Below, piece by piece: positions 19,104 to 27,981 of a stretch of 64,000 nt of DNA (position 1 is its first letter; the number at the start of each line of letters is the position of its first letter). A program made the translations under genes and the position numbers. The notes beneath the pieces are model-generated. The model searched no databases and was not told where the DNA came from. It saw nothing but the letters and a program-made list of their open reading frames with translations. The DNA lies in NCBI GenBank assembly GCA_019636195.1, contig JAHBYA010000003.1, positions 1 through 64,000 of the forward strand, in the 5' to 3' direction. Source of the DNA: Planctomycetota bacterium (lineage in GTDB: Bacteria > Planctomycetota > UBA8742 > UBA2392).

Positions 19104-19123
19104 GCATCTTGACACGTCAATAG

Positions 19124-19150
19124 AACGGGGAGGCCGCCGGCCTCCCCGTT
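19124..19150. terminator. bidirectional terminator between convergent genes
   Basis: A perfect 12-bp stem (AACGGGGAGGCC 19124-19135 with GGCCTCCCCGTT 19139-19150) and 3-base loop lie between the stops at 19103 (plus) and 19168 (minus). T residues flank it on the plus-strand side. Confidence 0.8.
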
Positions 19151-19167
19151 TCGTTGAAGCGCCGGAC

Positions 19168-19635
19168 TTACGCAGCCAGCGCGAGCTCGGTGTCGCTGCG
19201 GCGGTAGTGCGTGACCTCAAGCCCCAGCTCAAGCAGCTCGCGCACCAGCGCTTCGGCGCGCTTGCGGCTGTCAAAGGCCTGGCTGTGCAATGTGCCCTCG
19301 GTCGAGCGATAGACCACGAGGTGCGGCGCGAACTCACGCAGCACAATCTTGTCGCGGTCAATGCCGCGGCGGCCCTTGAGGTTGAGTTTGCGGCGGCGCT
19401 CGCCGCGCGACTTTTTGTCGCGCAGGCCCTTTGCGCTTTCCGTTTCGTCCTGCTCTGTGGCGAAAATCTCGTCCCACACGCGGGACAGGCGGCCTGCTTC
19501 GTGCGCTTCAACAAGCTTGCGGGCGTCCATCAGGTTCAAGCCCTTGCCGAACCTGATGCGCACGCTGCGGCTGAGCTCGCCGGCGTTGGTCGTGCCGTCA
19601 GCCAGCAACTCGGCGACATAGCTTTTCTTGTCCAT
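19168..19635 (-). CDS. hypothetical protein, 155 aa, basic middle region
   Basis: The family is not recognised. The N-terminal 60 residues resemble a small helical domain around VRIRFGKGLNLMDARKL. A Lys/Arg-rich segment follows (DKKSRGERRRKLNLKGRRG), then an alpha/beta C-terminal part with VVYRSTEGTLHSQAFDSRK and ALVRELLELGLEVTHY. The basic stretch suggests nucleic-acid contact, but this is inference. GGAGAAC a few bases before the ATG supports the start. It is convergent with the upstream large exported-protein pair across a terminator. Confidence 0.75.
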   Translation of the reverse strand: MDKKSYVAELLADGTTNAGELSRSVRIRFGKGLNLMDARKLVEAHEAGRLSRVWDEIFATEQDETESAKGLRDKKSRGERRRKLNLKGRRGIDRDKIVLREFAPHLVVYRSTEGTLHSQAFDSRKRAEALVRELLELGLEVTHYRRSDTELALAA

Positions 19636-19774
19636 GGTTGTTCTCCGTAATTCCGCGATCGATGGCCGGGCAAACCCGGCACGCGAAACCCAATGGAATT
19701 CGGCCGGCGGGCGCCGCGGGCTTTAGCAAGATAGGCCGGTGCGTGCTGGGCGATTGCGATGTATAAGGGGATAA

Positions 19775-19795
19775 TTGGTACAAGCTTTGTGCAAA
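19775..19795. promoter_or_regulatory. near-palindrome in a divergent promoter region
   Basis: The segment TTGGTACAAGCTTTGTGC plus AAA is an imperfect inverted repeat centred on AAGCTT. It lies in the 231-base divergent gap 19636-19866, next to -10-like GATAAT (19770-19775). It may be an operator for one or both flanking genes. No other feature is evident in this gap. Confidence 0.3.
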
Positions 19796-19866
19796 GATGT
19801 GGCTATGATGGACGGCTTGATCGAGTCACAGACCCAGAGACCGAGACCCCAGCAGTGAGGTAACCC

Positions 19867-21642
19867 GTGGCAGAACAAACACCTGCGCGCAAAAAGCGCA
19901 TCGCGATGGTGCACCCGAAGTTTCCGCCGTCGTTCTGGAGCTTCGGCTTCATCAAGGACATCGGCGGCTTCAAGACTGTGATGCCGCCGTTGGGTCTTGC
20001 CACCTTGGCGGCGCTCACGCCCGCCGAGTATGACGTTGTCATCGTTGACGAGAATATCGAAGACATCGACTTCGACATCGACGCCGACATCATTGCGCTG
20101 TCGGCCATGGCGATTCAGGAAAAGCGCCTGTTTGAAGTCGCCGACGAGTTCCGGCGCCGCGGCTACTTTGTGTGCATGGGCGGGCCCATCTGCAACGTGC
20201 TGCCCGGCCGCTGCCGCCCGCACTGCGACGTGCTGTTTGAAGGCGAAGGCGAATACAACTGGAAAATCTTCCTTGAGCAATACGAGACACGCTCGCACAA
20301 GGATTACTACTGCCAGGAAGAAAAGATCGACATGCGCGACACGCCGCCGCCGCGCGTTGATTTGCTCAAGACCGGCATGTACCGCCTTGGTTGCATCCAG
20401 ACCACGCGCGGTTGCCCGTTCAACTGCGAGTTCTGCGACATCATTGTCACCTACGGCCGCAAGGTGCGCGCCAAGCCCATTGAAAACGTGATCGCCGAGC
20501 TTGAAAACTGGGCCAAGGCCGGCGTTGATTTCGTGACCATCGCCGATGACAACCTGGTCGGCGACCGCGTGTACGCCAAGAAAATGCTTAAGGCCGTGGG
20601 GGACTGGAACCGCGCCCGCAAAGTGCCCATGAGCTTCTACATTGAGATGAGCGTGGACGCCTGCCGCGACGTTGAACTGCTGGAGCTGCTGCGCTGGGCC
20701 AACGTAACGGAAGCATTCCTGGGCATTGAAACGCCGCGCGAAAGCTCGCTGAAGGAAACCAAGAAGTTCCAGAACGCGGCCACGCCGCTGGTCGATGCCA
20801 TTAAGATCATCCAGAGCTACGGCATGGTGACCGTGGCCGGCATGATTGTCGGCTTTGACAACGACGACCCGGGCATTTTTGAAGACCAGTACAAGTTCCT
20901 GCAGAAGGCGGGCATCCCGATCGTCATGCTGGGCATATTGCAGGCCATCCCGCGCACGCCGCTGTATGAGCGGCTGGAAAAGGCGGGCCGCCTGCGCAGC
21001 GCGGCGCAGGGCAACAACACACTCAGCTTCACCAACCTTGAGCCGTTGCAGATGAGCTACGAAGAGCTGATCAACGGCTACCGCGAACTGTTCGCGCGCA
21101 TTTACACATGGGAAGCGGTGGGCGACCGCTGGATCAGCAACGTCAAGCAGTGGGGCAAGCATCGCGACGTGCCCGCGCACATTGGCAAGGCCGGCGAAAA
21201 GAGCCCCGCCGACGACCCCACACGCAAGTGGCTGCAGGCGCCGCTGGGGCGCTTCAAGTTCCAGCTTGTGCTGGCCACATTGATGATCTTCAAGTACTAC
21301 TTTGCCAACGGGCGCGACCGCAGGCGCTTCGCGTTCAAGATGCTCTGGAACACGCTCAAGTACGCGCCCAGCGCGCTGCTGCAGACCGTGAACTACATGG
21401 CCTACTTCATTCACCTGCGCGAATACGCCGACCGCGTGGTGGCCAAGCAGTATCGCTTCGACTACGCCCTGACCGAAGCCAACCAGCAGTTGCACGCCAA
21501 CAAGTTCGGCGAAGGCGGCAACGTCAACATGGTCAAGCAGGAAAAGCGCAGCGCCACCAAGATCAACGTCAACGACGCCTACACCGGCGCCGACGTCACA
21601 GCCGACGTGGCCGCCGACCTGGAGACCGCGGCTTCAAAGTAG
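19867..21642 (+). CDS. B12-binding radical SAM protein, HpnP/HpnR-like group
   Basis: A 591-residue enzyme with an N-terminal cobalamin-binding Rossmann domain and a radical SAM core. The cluster motif is RGCPFNCEFC (CxxxCxxC) at about residues 184-193. The opening block (PPSFWSFGFIKDIG and MPPLGLATLAAL) is like that of hopanoid-methylase-type proteins and other radical SAM proteins with a C-terminal DUF4070 region. Members of this group methylate unactivated carbons or rearrange lipids and pigments. The substrate is not determinable here and no hopanoid genes are nearby. Start is GTG at 19867, with GAGG seven bases upstream. A terminator hairpin follows the gene. Confidence 0.85.
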   Translation: MAEQTPARKKRIAMVHPKFPPSFWSFGFIKDIGGFKTVMPPLGLATLAALTPAEYDVVIVDENIEDIDFDIDADIIALSAMAIQEKRLFEVADEFRRRGYFVCMGGPICNVLPGRCRPHCDVLFEGEGEYNWKIFLEQYETRSHKDYYCQEEKIDMRDTPPPRVDLLKTGMYRLGCIQTTRGCPFNCEFCDIIVTYGRKVRAKPIENVIAELENWAKAGVDFVTIADDNLVGDRVYAKKMLKAVGDWNRARKVPMSFYIEMSVDACRDVELLELLRWANVTEAFLGIETPRESSLKETKKFQNAATPLVDAIKIIQSYGMVTVAGMIVGFDNDDPGIFEDQYKFLQKAGIPIVMLGILQAIPRTPLYERLEKAGRLRSAAQGNNTLSFTNLEPLQMSYEELINGYRELFARIYTWEAVGDRWISNVKQWGKHRDVPAHIGKAGEKSPADDPTRKWLQAPLGRFKFQLVLATLMIFKYYFANGRDRRRFAFKMLWNTLKYAPSALLQTVNYMAYFIHLREYADRVVAKQYRFDYALTEANQQLHANKFGEGGNVNMVKQEKRSATKINVNDAYTGADVTADVAADLETAASK

Positions 21643-21669
21643 CGGCAGCAACGCAAGTTCCGCATACAG

Positions 21670-21689
21670 CCCGGCACGCAAGTGCCGGG
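21670..21689 (+). terminator. intrinsic terminator after the radical SAM gene
   Basis: An 8-bp stem (CCCGGCAC with GTGCCGGG) and a GCAA loop, followed by TTTGCGTTT. Confidence 0.75.
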
Positions 21690-21741
21690 TTTGCGTTTGG
21701 TCGCAGGCGCCCGTTGTGGCACAATGCACCCGGAGGGCGGT

Positions 21742-23931
21742 TTGCGGCAATCACGGATATTGTTCCTGCTGCTGGCTTTGCTGGCGCTGGCTGTGGCTTG
21801 TGCGTGGCTTGTGTTCAAGCCCGGCGACGAAGCCGCGGGCAAGCCCTTTGTTCCTGGCATTGTTGCCGATGGCGCTGAAACCGGCGAGGCGCGCGAAGAT
21901 CAAGCGCCGACGACCGAGCCGACAAGCACGCACACACAGTCGCCCCCGGCTGACGAACAGCAGCCGCATGGCGGCGACGCCTCACAGCCGGGAGCCGCAG
22001 CCCCGGGTGCATCGCCGTCGCAGGGCAACGGTGCGCAGGGCACTCCGCCTGCGGGCAGGAACACGCCCGGCAGCGGCGCGCAAACACAGCCGCAGGGCGG
22101 CGATCGCGGCGCGGCGCAGCAGCCACGCCAGCCCACGCCGCGCGAGCGCGAAGAGGCGGCCCGCGTTTCGACTGGCCGGCCCGCGCTGGCCGAGCGGTTG
22201 GCCCGCACGCCCGGCGCAAGTGGGGTCAAGTCGTCGCTGCAGAAATCACCCGAGCAGGAGAAGTGGGAAGAGGGCTGGCGCGCCGACGGCATCACGCCGC
22301 CACCGATGACGCCCACGCCTGTGACCGGCAAGATCATGTCCGAGCAAGCGCGCGAAGGCCTTGCCGAAGCCAGCGTCCACCTGATGACCTTCTTTCCGCT
22401 CGATGGCGTCGCGGGCGGGCCGCTGCTGCCGGTGGTCACCGAGTTCAAGACCGACGCACAAGGCAACTTTACGGGCAGCGTGCCCGCCAGCAAGCTTGCG
22501 CCGCAGGGCTTTCCGATCGCCGCCATCGGCGTGAGCTGGGAGGGCAAACGCATCCTGGCCGCCATGCCGATCAAGGTGCTGGACGTGGGCCAGAACAACG
22601 CACTGGGCATTTTCTGGGCGCCGGAGATTCCCTTCGTGCTCACGTGCGATTGCACGCAATTCAACGGCGCGCTCAGCGTTGTCAGCAGCGGCGAGCTGAA
22701 TGCCCAGCGCATCCACAAGCTCAAGCGCTCCGAGTTTCTGGCTTCGTTTCCCGCGTTTCCGGTCACGCCCCGCGACGCCGAAGCCAAAGAGGGTAAGCCC
22801 GCCCCCGGCTTTGCCGAACTGGTGGGCACCTGGGGACCCGGCACGATGCCATACATCTCGCTGCGCGACGGCACCGAGTTGCTGCGCACCCAGCGCCCCA
22901 AGAACGCAAGCGTCGTCAGCAGCAAGAGCAGCGGCCCGCTGCCGGAGCCTTTCGAGACGCTGGTGTTTCTCAATGAAAGTTACAAGCCCATGGGCGGCAT
23001 GGTCAGCGACGCGGACGGCATGCCGGTGCAGGGCGCCGTGGTCGCCACGCGCGGCGGCGCAATCCAGCACGTTGCAGTCACTGACGCCGGCGGCTGGTTC
23101 TTTATGGAGAACCCCGACGAGAAGACGAACGCCCTGCTGGTCACGCACGACCAGTACATCGAAGTCCTGCACAGCGCACAGCCGGGCGACACCACCGTGC
23201 AGATCACGCTGGGCCCGAAGCGGCCGCTGATCCGGCTGCACGTGATTGACCGACAGACGACGCAACCGATTACCGATTTGAGCATCAAGGTGGTCGGCAA
23301 TCACCCGTGGGGCAAGGACAAGGGCAAAGCCATGCCCGCGCAGGTGGTTGAGCTGGCGGCCAGCGACGGCAGGTACACGCTGCAATGGCCTGTGGAAGTC
23401 CGCAACATCACGCTGGAGAAGCTGGGCTATTTTCCAAAGCTGATCAGCAAGCCGGCGGCGGACGGCACCGAGATCGCGATTGAACTCAGCCCCGGCCGCA
23501 AGCTCGAGATTACGCCGCGCAACTACACCAGTGTACAGCAGGCCGACCGCTGGTTCCCGGACCCGAACAACGGGCCGGGAATTTACACGGCATGGTCGCA
23601 CCACTGGATTGAGTATGAGGTGGATTTCGGTGACGCGCCCGCCGAGGGCGAACAGGGCGGCTTTTTTGACATCGTGCTCGGCTGCACCAACCAGGGCATT
23701 GTCGATAACGAGTACCAGTTTGTCGTTGATATCTACATCGATGATGAAAAGAAACGCACTCTGAACATCATGGCCGACAGCATCACGGTACGCGAAGGCC
23801 GCGCCAGCCTGGGCGCGCTGTCAGGCGTGCACCGCATCAGGCTGATGTGGACCAACGACAAATGGATCCCCGACCAGCTCGACGCCAACATCCGCTACGC
23901 CACCCTGAAGTTTCTCGAGCAACCCAAGTAG
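21742..23931 (+). CDS. membrane-anchored or exported protein with carboxypeptidase-regulatory-like domain
   Basis: About 729 residues. A hydrophobic N-terminal segment (ILFLLLALLALAVACAWLVF) acts as signal or anchor. A long Pro/Gln/Thr/Gly-rich disordered region follows to about residue 150. The middle contains a carboxypeptidase-regulatory-like beta domain (GGMVSDADGMPVQGAVV, then VTDAGGWFFMEN). The C-terminal part looks like a beta-sandwich. TTG at 21742 is preceded by GGAGGG at good spacing. An ATG at 21724 is possible, but it overlaps a -10-like CACAAT (21720-21725) and would then be outside the transcript. Function unknown; an envelope location is likely. Confidence 0.75.
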   Translation: MRQSRILFLLLALLALAVACAWLVFKPGDEAAGKPFVPGIVADGAETGEAREDQAPTTEPTSTHTQSPPADEQQPHGGDASQPGAAAPGASPSQGNGAQGTPPAGRNTPGSGAQTQPQGGDRGAAQQPRQPTPREREEAARVSTGRPALAERLARTPGASGVKSSLQKSPEQEKWEEGWRADGITPPPMTPTPVTGKIMSEQAREGLAEASVHLMTFFPLDGVAGGPLLPVVTEFKTDAQGNFTGSVPASKLAPQGFPIAAIGVSWEGKRILAAMPIKVLDVGQNNALGIFWAPEIPFVLTCDCTQFNGALSVVSSGELNAQRIHKLKRSEFLASFPAFPVTPRDAEAKEGKPAPGFAELVGTWGPGTMPYISLRDGTELLRTQRPKNASVVSSKSSGPLPEPFETLVFLNESYKPMGGMVSDADGMPVQGAVVATRGGAIQHVAVTDAGGWFFMENPDEKTNALLVTHDQYIEVLHSAQPGDTTVQITLGPKRPLIRLHVIDRQTTQPITDLSIKVVGNHPWGKDKGKAMPAQVVELAASDGRYTLQWPVEVRNITLEKLGYFPKLISKPAADGTEIAIELSPGRKLEITPRNYTSVQQADRWFPDPNNGPGIYTAWSHHWIEYEVDFGDAPAEGEQGGFFDIVLGCTNQGIVDNEYQFVVDIYIDDEKKRTLNIMADSITVREGRASLGALSGVHRIRLMWTNDKWIPDQLDANIRYATLKFLEQPK

Positions 23932-23996
23932 CCGCGCCCCGGTTCCGGGCCCGACAAGCAGAACTGGCGGCATGAGTCCAGTGGAGCACTTCAGAC

Positions 23997-24990
23997 CTAC
24001 TTGTCTTTGCCAGGTTCCCTCGAGGTATCATCCTTCTTATCGGGTTTGTCAGGTGTTGGCTCCGGTTTCGCTTTTGCTTCTTCAGCCCGCCGCTTGTCGA
24101 TCTCTTCTTTCTTGAAAGGATTGGCCTTGGGATTGAAGAGAAATGACTCCAACTCTGCGTGGTAGGCGTCGCGGATGGCCAATTCGTCGGTTCCCCAATT
24201 GGGTTCATGTTTATCCAGAACCTTGGTGATGTCGGGGTGAGCTTACACCGCGCGTCGGGCCCGCGCCGCCGTCGTCGCCGACCACCATGAAGTACGTACG
24301 CTCTGGCGTGCTGCCCAGCATGTCGTTGGCTAGCCAAGGCGTGCCATTGAACGCATCCACGCTGCCCTCCTGCATGCCGCCGACGGTTGGATTGTACCAC
24401 CTGTACGGTACACGTTCGGGCTTAAGTCCGGCTGCGCGGCACAGGTTGCGGTAGGTGCGCAGGCTGCGCGAGTGGCTCATGATCAGTGTGGGGCGCCCGG
24501 TTCCGGCGGCTACGCGCTCGTAGGCTTCGTCAAGACAAGGCAGTGTCAGCGCACCGCCTGCAAGGTCGATCACGCGCGCAGGGTCAGCCAAGTCGCGCAA
24601 GCCGGCCTGGGCGGGGTTGCCGGTGGCTGTGCCAAGGCGCTGCGCATAAGAGTAAAGAATGCGCCGCTTGGCGATAGCATATAGGACGGTCTGCAAGAGC
24701 TGCGGATTGCGAAATCGGTCAAGGTCGGATGCACAGATGGCGTAGCGCGTGGCAAAGTCAACGAACTGGAACTCAGCCTGCGATACAGTTGCTTCCTGTT
24801 CGGGCACGCCGGCGCAACTCGTGAAAATCGTGGCTGGGGCCAACAGGGGCGTGCGCGCATAAGTCAGCGACTTGCCCGCGACCTCCTGCCAGATCCACGC
24901 TTGATAAAACGGAATCTTGACGGGCGAGTTCTCGACCAGCCAAAGCGCAAGCAGATCGTCAGCAAGCAGGTCGGCATTGGTGACAGGCAT
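23997..24990 (-). CDS. phage major-capsid-like protein with apparent +1 frameshift
   Basis: The ATG at 24990 follows a GGGGG-type Shine-Dalgarno. Read in one frame it gives 259 residues ending at 24211. Its central part resembles HK97-fold major capsid proteins: a FQFVDFATRYAICASDLDRF block, AQRLGTATGNPAQAGL, a VDAFNGTPWLANDM block and the late VVGDDGGAG. In the last 24 bases the frame loses sense. One base further on, the other frame continues as DITKVLDKHEPNWGTDELA and runs to 23997 with a Lys/Glu-rich tail, but it has no ATG or GTG start. A one-base skip at CACCCCGAC (24231-24238) joins them into 330 residues. This may be a programmed frameshift, a mutation or a sequence error. No other phage gene is nearby. 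Capsid identity is moderate. Confidence 0.5.
24234..24237 (-). other. candidate +1 slip site (CCC-C) in the capsid-like gene
   Basis: In the first frame the codons read TCA CCC CGA. Shifting the Pro codon by one base gives CCC GAC and enters the second open frame, giving P-D-I-T-K. Programmed +1 shifts near the 3' end of capsid and tail genes are known in Listeria phage PSA. A real indel is equally consistent with the sequence. Confidence 0.35.
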
Positions 24991-25111
24991 ACCACCCCCG
25001 TGAATCCCCAGTTCTCCAGAATATGGGGGGGGTCGTGTCAATGAGAATTCGACTTTGTTACGCTGGCAGGATGCGACACGTTGGTCAAGCACGCCGAGGT
25101 TGCCTGTACGG

Positions 25112-26089
25112 CTACCGGCTGTGTGCCTTGAGGGATTTCTTGATGGTCTCGGCCAGTTCATGGCGGAGCCACTTTGGTTCAACCAACTCGGCGTGTTCGC
25201 CGAATTGCATGATGTAGCCGATGGCCCAGAACTGGTTGTACAGCGGCGTTTCAAGCACGGCGTGGCCGTCGCCTGTGATCTGCACCTTGGCTTGCGGTGA
25301 GCCTTTCCATTCGTCGCTGATTTCCTGCGCCAGTTCGGGGGCAAAGCGCACGCGCAGGTTGTCCTTGGGCCGGCCGCCGAACAACGACTCCATGCGGCCG
25401 GTCGGGCGCTGTTTGGGCGGCTTGCGCGTCGAAGGGTGGCGCGTGACCTGCAACTCGCGCACGCGATCCAGACGAAAGTGGCGGGTGTCGCCCGCGAGTT
25501 CGCAGAACGCAAAGACGTAAAAGTGCGCGCCGATCTCCACCAGTTCAAAGGGATGCACGCGGCGCAACTGCAGCTTCGCGCGGTGGGCCGAGTAGTACTC
25601 GATTTCAACCTGCGTGCGTGACTCACACGCGCGGGCAAGCTGTGACATCATGCGACGCATGCGGTCGGTGCGGCGCGGCACCACAAAGCCGGGCGCCTTT
25701 TCGCGCAGCAGCTCGCGGGTGCGGCCGTGCAGCGCCTCGCCCAGCACGCGCGAAAGCTCGCCTACCTGGCCGGCTGTCTCGGAATCGGCGCCGGGTTCAA
25801 AATGCTCCAGCGCGTAGCGCAGCGCCATCGCCTCCTGCGGCGTGAAGCTCAGCGGGCGCGAAAAATGCTCACTGAGCTGCAAGTGAATTTGCTGTTGCGG
25901 GCCCACCAGCCGTACGTTGATGTAGCTGCCGGGGTCATACGGCGGCAGACCCACCAGCAGCAAACGGTTCAGGTCCTTGACCAGTTTCTTGACCGGGCGC
26001 TTCGTCGCTGTCGCCGCCTGCTTCAGCGGGATGCCGGGGTTGGCGGACAGGAACGTCACCAGGTTGACCAGGTCGGCAAGCTCGCTCAT
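25112..26089 (-). CDS. WYL-domain transcriptional regulator (PafC-like)
   Basis: A 325-residue predicted DNA-binding regulator with an N-terminal helix-turn-helix region and a WYL domain. The WYL core is seen as VEIEYYSAHRAKLQLRRVHP followed by FYVFAFCELAGDTRHFRLDRV. A C-terminal extension (WCX-type) follows. The start ATG at 26089 overlaps the stop of the next WYL gene as ATGA, a hallmark of PafB-PafC pairs. WYL domains sense nucleic-acid ligands in DNA-damage and anti-phage regulation. The targets here are unknown; the neighbouring capsid-like gene is only suggestive. Confidence 0.85.
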   Translation of the reverse strand: MSELADLVNLVTFLSANPGIPLKQAATATKRPVKKLVKDLNRLLLVGLPPYDPGSYINVRLVGPQQQIHLQLSEHFSRPLSFTPQEAMALRYALEHFEPGADSETAGQVGELSRVLGEALHGRTRELLREKAPGFVVPRRTDRMRRMMSQLARACESRTQVEIEYYSAHRAKLQLRRVHPFELVEIGAHFYVFAFCELAGDTRHFRLDRVRELQVTRHPSTRKPPKQRPTGRMESLFGGRPKDNLRVRFAPELAQEISDEWKGSPQAKVQITGDGHAVLETPLYNQFWAIGYIMQFGEHAELVEPKWLRHELAETIKKSLKAHSR

Positions 26090-27102
26090 GGCCCGGCCCC
26101 CTGCGCCATTTTCAAGGCGCCCTTCAGGCGCTCGACGATCACCTGGCGCAGGCCGTCCGGCGCCTGCACGCTCCAGTGCCCGGGAAACTCGCCGACATAC
26201 CGGAACACCTCGCCCGGCCATGCCTGCGGGATGTGCATCACTACGCCGCCATCGGGCCGGCGCGTAAACTTGTATGTGCCCTCAAACTCGTTCAGCACCG
26301 CAAACGCCACCTCGGCGTCAAAGGCGATCTTCACGTTCGTGTACGCGCCGTCGCCGCCGCCGAACGGCTGCGACGAAAAGCTGCGCTCCGGGTCGAAGTC
26401 GGCTGGCACTTCGTACTCGGGGCCCTTGGCGCGCGGGTTGCACACGCGCACCTTGCCGCGCACGCGCGACAACCGGAACGTCCGCTCAGCGCCGGCGCCT
26501 TCGTCGTGCCCGACCAGGTACCAGCCGCCGCGGCGACAGATCAGCGCCCAAGGCGCGACCACACGCTTCTTTGTGCCGTTCTGCGAGCGGTAATCAAAGG
26601 TCACGCGGCGCCGGTTCAGAAACGCGTCCACGACGGCTTGCAGCGTGCTGGCTTCGCCGGGCAGCCGCTCAAGGCTGCGCCGGATCACGTCGGGTGGCGG
26701 CTCAACGGGCAGACGGCCGCGGCCCGCGCCGGCCTGCAGTTTCATCAACGCTGTGGAAAGGTGGCGACCGAGCGCGCCGGGCGCGTCCACGTACGCCATG
26801 CCGATCCGGAACAGCAGCACCCGCTGTTCGCCGGAAAGCCCGAGGCTGGGCAGCAACGCGCTGTCGCGGTGGATGGCCCAGCGCAGGCGCATCTTGTCTT
26901 CGGGGATACGCTCGACAATCAGGCCGATCGCGGCAAGGTCATGCAGGTCGCGCTCAAGGCGGCGCTGGCGGGACTTTTCGCTGGTCTTGTCGTCGAAACC
27001 GTTGATGTCCAGTATGTCGGACCAGACCAGACCCTGGCGCGACTTCAACAGCGCGCTGATCAGGTTGAGTTGCCGCTCGCTTTTGTCGATGCCCCCCGGC
27101 AT
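26086..27102 (-). CDS. WYL-domain transcriptional regulator (PafB-like)
   Basis: A 338-residue partner of the following WYL gene. The N-terminus (SERQLNLISALLKSRQGLVW) is the winged-helix start typical of the family. The WYL core is VTFDYRSQNGTKKRVVAPWA, then GGWYLVGHDEGAGAERTFRL. The ATG at 27102 has no strong Shine-Dalgarno but lies eight bases after a TTGCTACACT promoter-like element. It overlaps the downstream gene by four bases. It probably acts as a heteromeric regulator with that product, as PafBC does; I see no proteasome genes here. Confidence 0.85.
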   Translation of the reverse strand: MPGGIDKSERQLNLISALLKSRQGLVWSDILDINGFDDKTSEKSRQRRLERDLHDLAAIGLIVERIPEDKMRLRWAIHRDSALLPSLGLSGEQRVLLFRIGMAYVDAPGALGRHLSTALMKLQAGAGRGRLPVEPPPDVIRRSLERLPGEASTLQAVVDAFLNRRRVTFDYRSQNGTKKRVVAPWALICRRGGWYLVGHDEGAGAERTFRLSRVRGKVRVCNPRAKGPEYEVPADFDPERSFSSQPFGGGDGAYTNVKIAFDAEVAFAVLNEFEGTYKFTRRPDGGVVMHIPQAWPGEVFRYVGEFPGHWSVQAPDGLRQVIVERLKGALKMAQGAGP

Positions 27103-27110
27103 GGCCCGCA

Positions 27111-27116
27111 AGTGTA
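27111..27116 (-). promoter_or_regulatory. extended -10 element TACACT close to the start of the PafB-like gene
   Basis: On the minus strand, TTGCTACACT lies eight bases before the ATG at 27102. The same ten bases occur before the helicase start at 49842. A leaderless transcript is likely. Confidence 0.45.
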
Positions 27117-27184
27117 GCAAGCATTGCGACAAATGGCGCGAATCTGACGGGTGGCTGGGCACACGTCGCGAGCCGGACCCCTTT

Positions 27185-27976
27185 TCAGGGCTGGCGGGGC
27201 AGATCCGGCTGAGAGGCGGTGCGGGCGGAAAGCTTGATTTCGGTCTCGATCAGCTCGGCGTCGCGCTTGGCGCGCTTGGCGGCGCGCACCTTGATCACGA
27301 TCAGGAAAATCACAATCGCCACGGCTGCCGCGGCGAACAGGCCGCCGCCCGCCGTCTTGGAGGCCTTGTCCAGCCACTCCTGCCCGTAGATCGCCGCCAG
27401 CGCGCCGAGCACAAACCAGACCGGGATGCTGACAAAGCAGCCCAGGAAGTCGAACAGCACAAACTTGTGCCACGGCATGCGCATGGTGCCCGCCGAAAAG
27501 AAGGTCACGAAGCGCACGCCCGCAAGCTGGCGGCCCAGAAAGACGGTCCAGTTGCCGTAGTTGTCGAACCAACCCTGCACGCGGCGCATGCGCTTTTCGT
27601 TAAGCGCGCGGCGCATGAGTTTAAAACGGTCGCGTATGCCGAAGCCCCAGCGCCGCCCCATGTACCACGCCGCGGAATCGCCAATCAGGTTCGCGGTCGT
27701 GCAGGCAAAGAACGCCGCCACAAAGTAGTACCAGATAAAGCGGTCGCCGGCCTGTTTGTATGCGCTGAAGCCGGCCAGCGTCAGCCAGATATCTTCGGGC
27801 GTCGGCAGGCCCACGCCCGTCAGGACCAGCACAGTCAATATCAGCGGCCAGATGGTGGTCGCGTGCTGCTGGTTCCATTCCGGGTTGAACAGCGTGGAAA
27901 ACAGGATCTCCAGCCAGCCTGCCTCGCGGGCGACTTCGGCCAGGGCGTCGGCGGGGATGGCATCGAGCAGGAGCAT
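27185..27976 (-). CDS. DedA-family membrane protein (VTT domain)
   Basis: A 263-residue polytopic protein of the DedA/VTT family, thought to act as lipid scramblases or flippases and to support envelope homeostasis. Diagnostic parts include GVGLPTPEDIWLTLAG, NLIGDSAAWYMGRRWG, and the F-L-G-R-x-x-x-G-x-R block (FLGRQLAGVRFVTFFSAG). The C-terminus has a final hydrophobic helix and a basic tail. The start lies five bases after the stop of the upstream small gene, so the pair is probably an operon. Confident at the family level only. Confidence 0.9.
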   Translation of the reverse strand: MLLLDAIPADALAEVAREAGWLEILFSTLFNPEWNQQHATTIWPLILTVLVLTGVGLPTPEDIWLTLAGFSAYKQAGDRFIWYYFVAAFFACTTANLIGDSAAWYMGRRWGFGIRDRFKLMRRALNEKRMRRVQGWFDNYGNWTVFLGRQLAGVRFVTFFSAGTMRMPWHKFVLFDFLGCFVSIPVWFVLGALAAIYGQEWLDKASKTAGGGLFAAAAVAIVIFLIVIKVRAAKRAKRDAELIETEIKLSARTASQPDLPRQP

Positions 27977-27981
27977 CCCGG

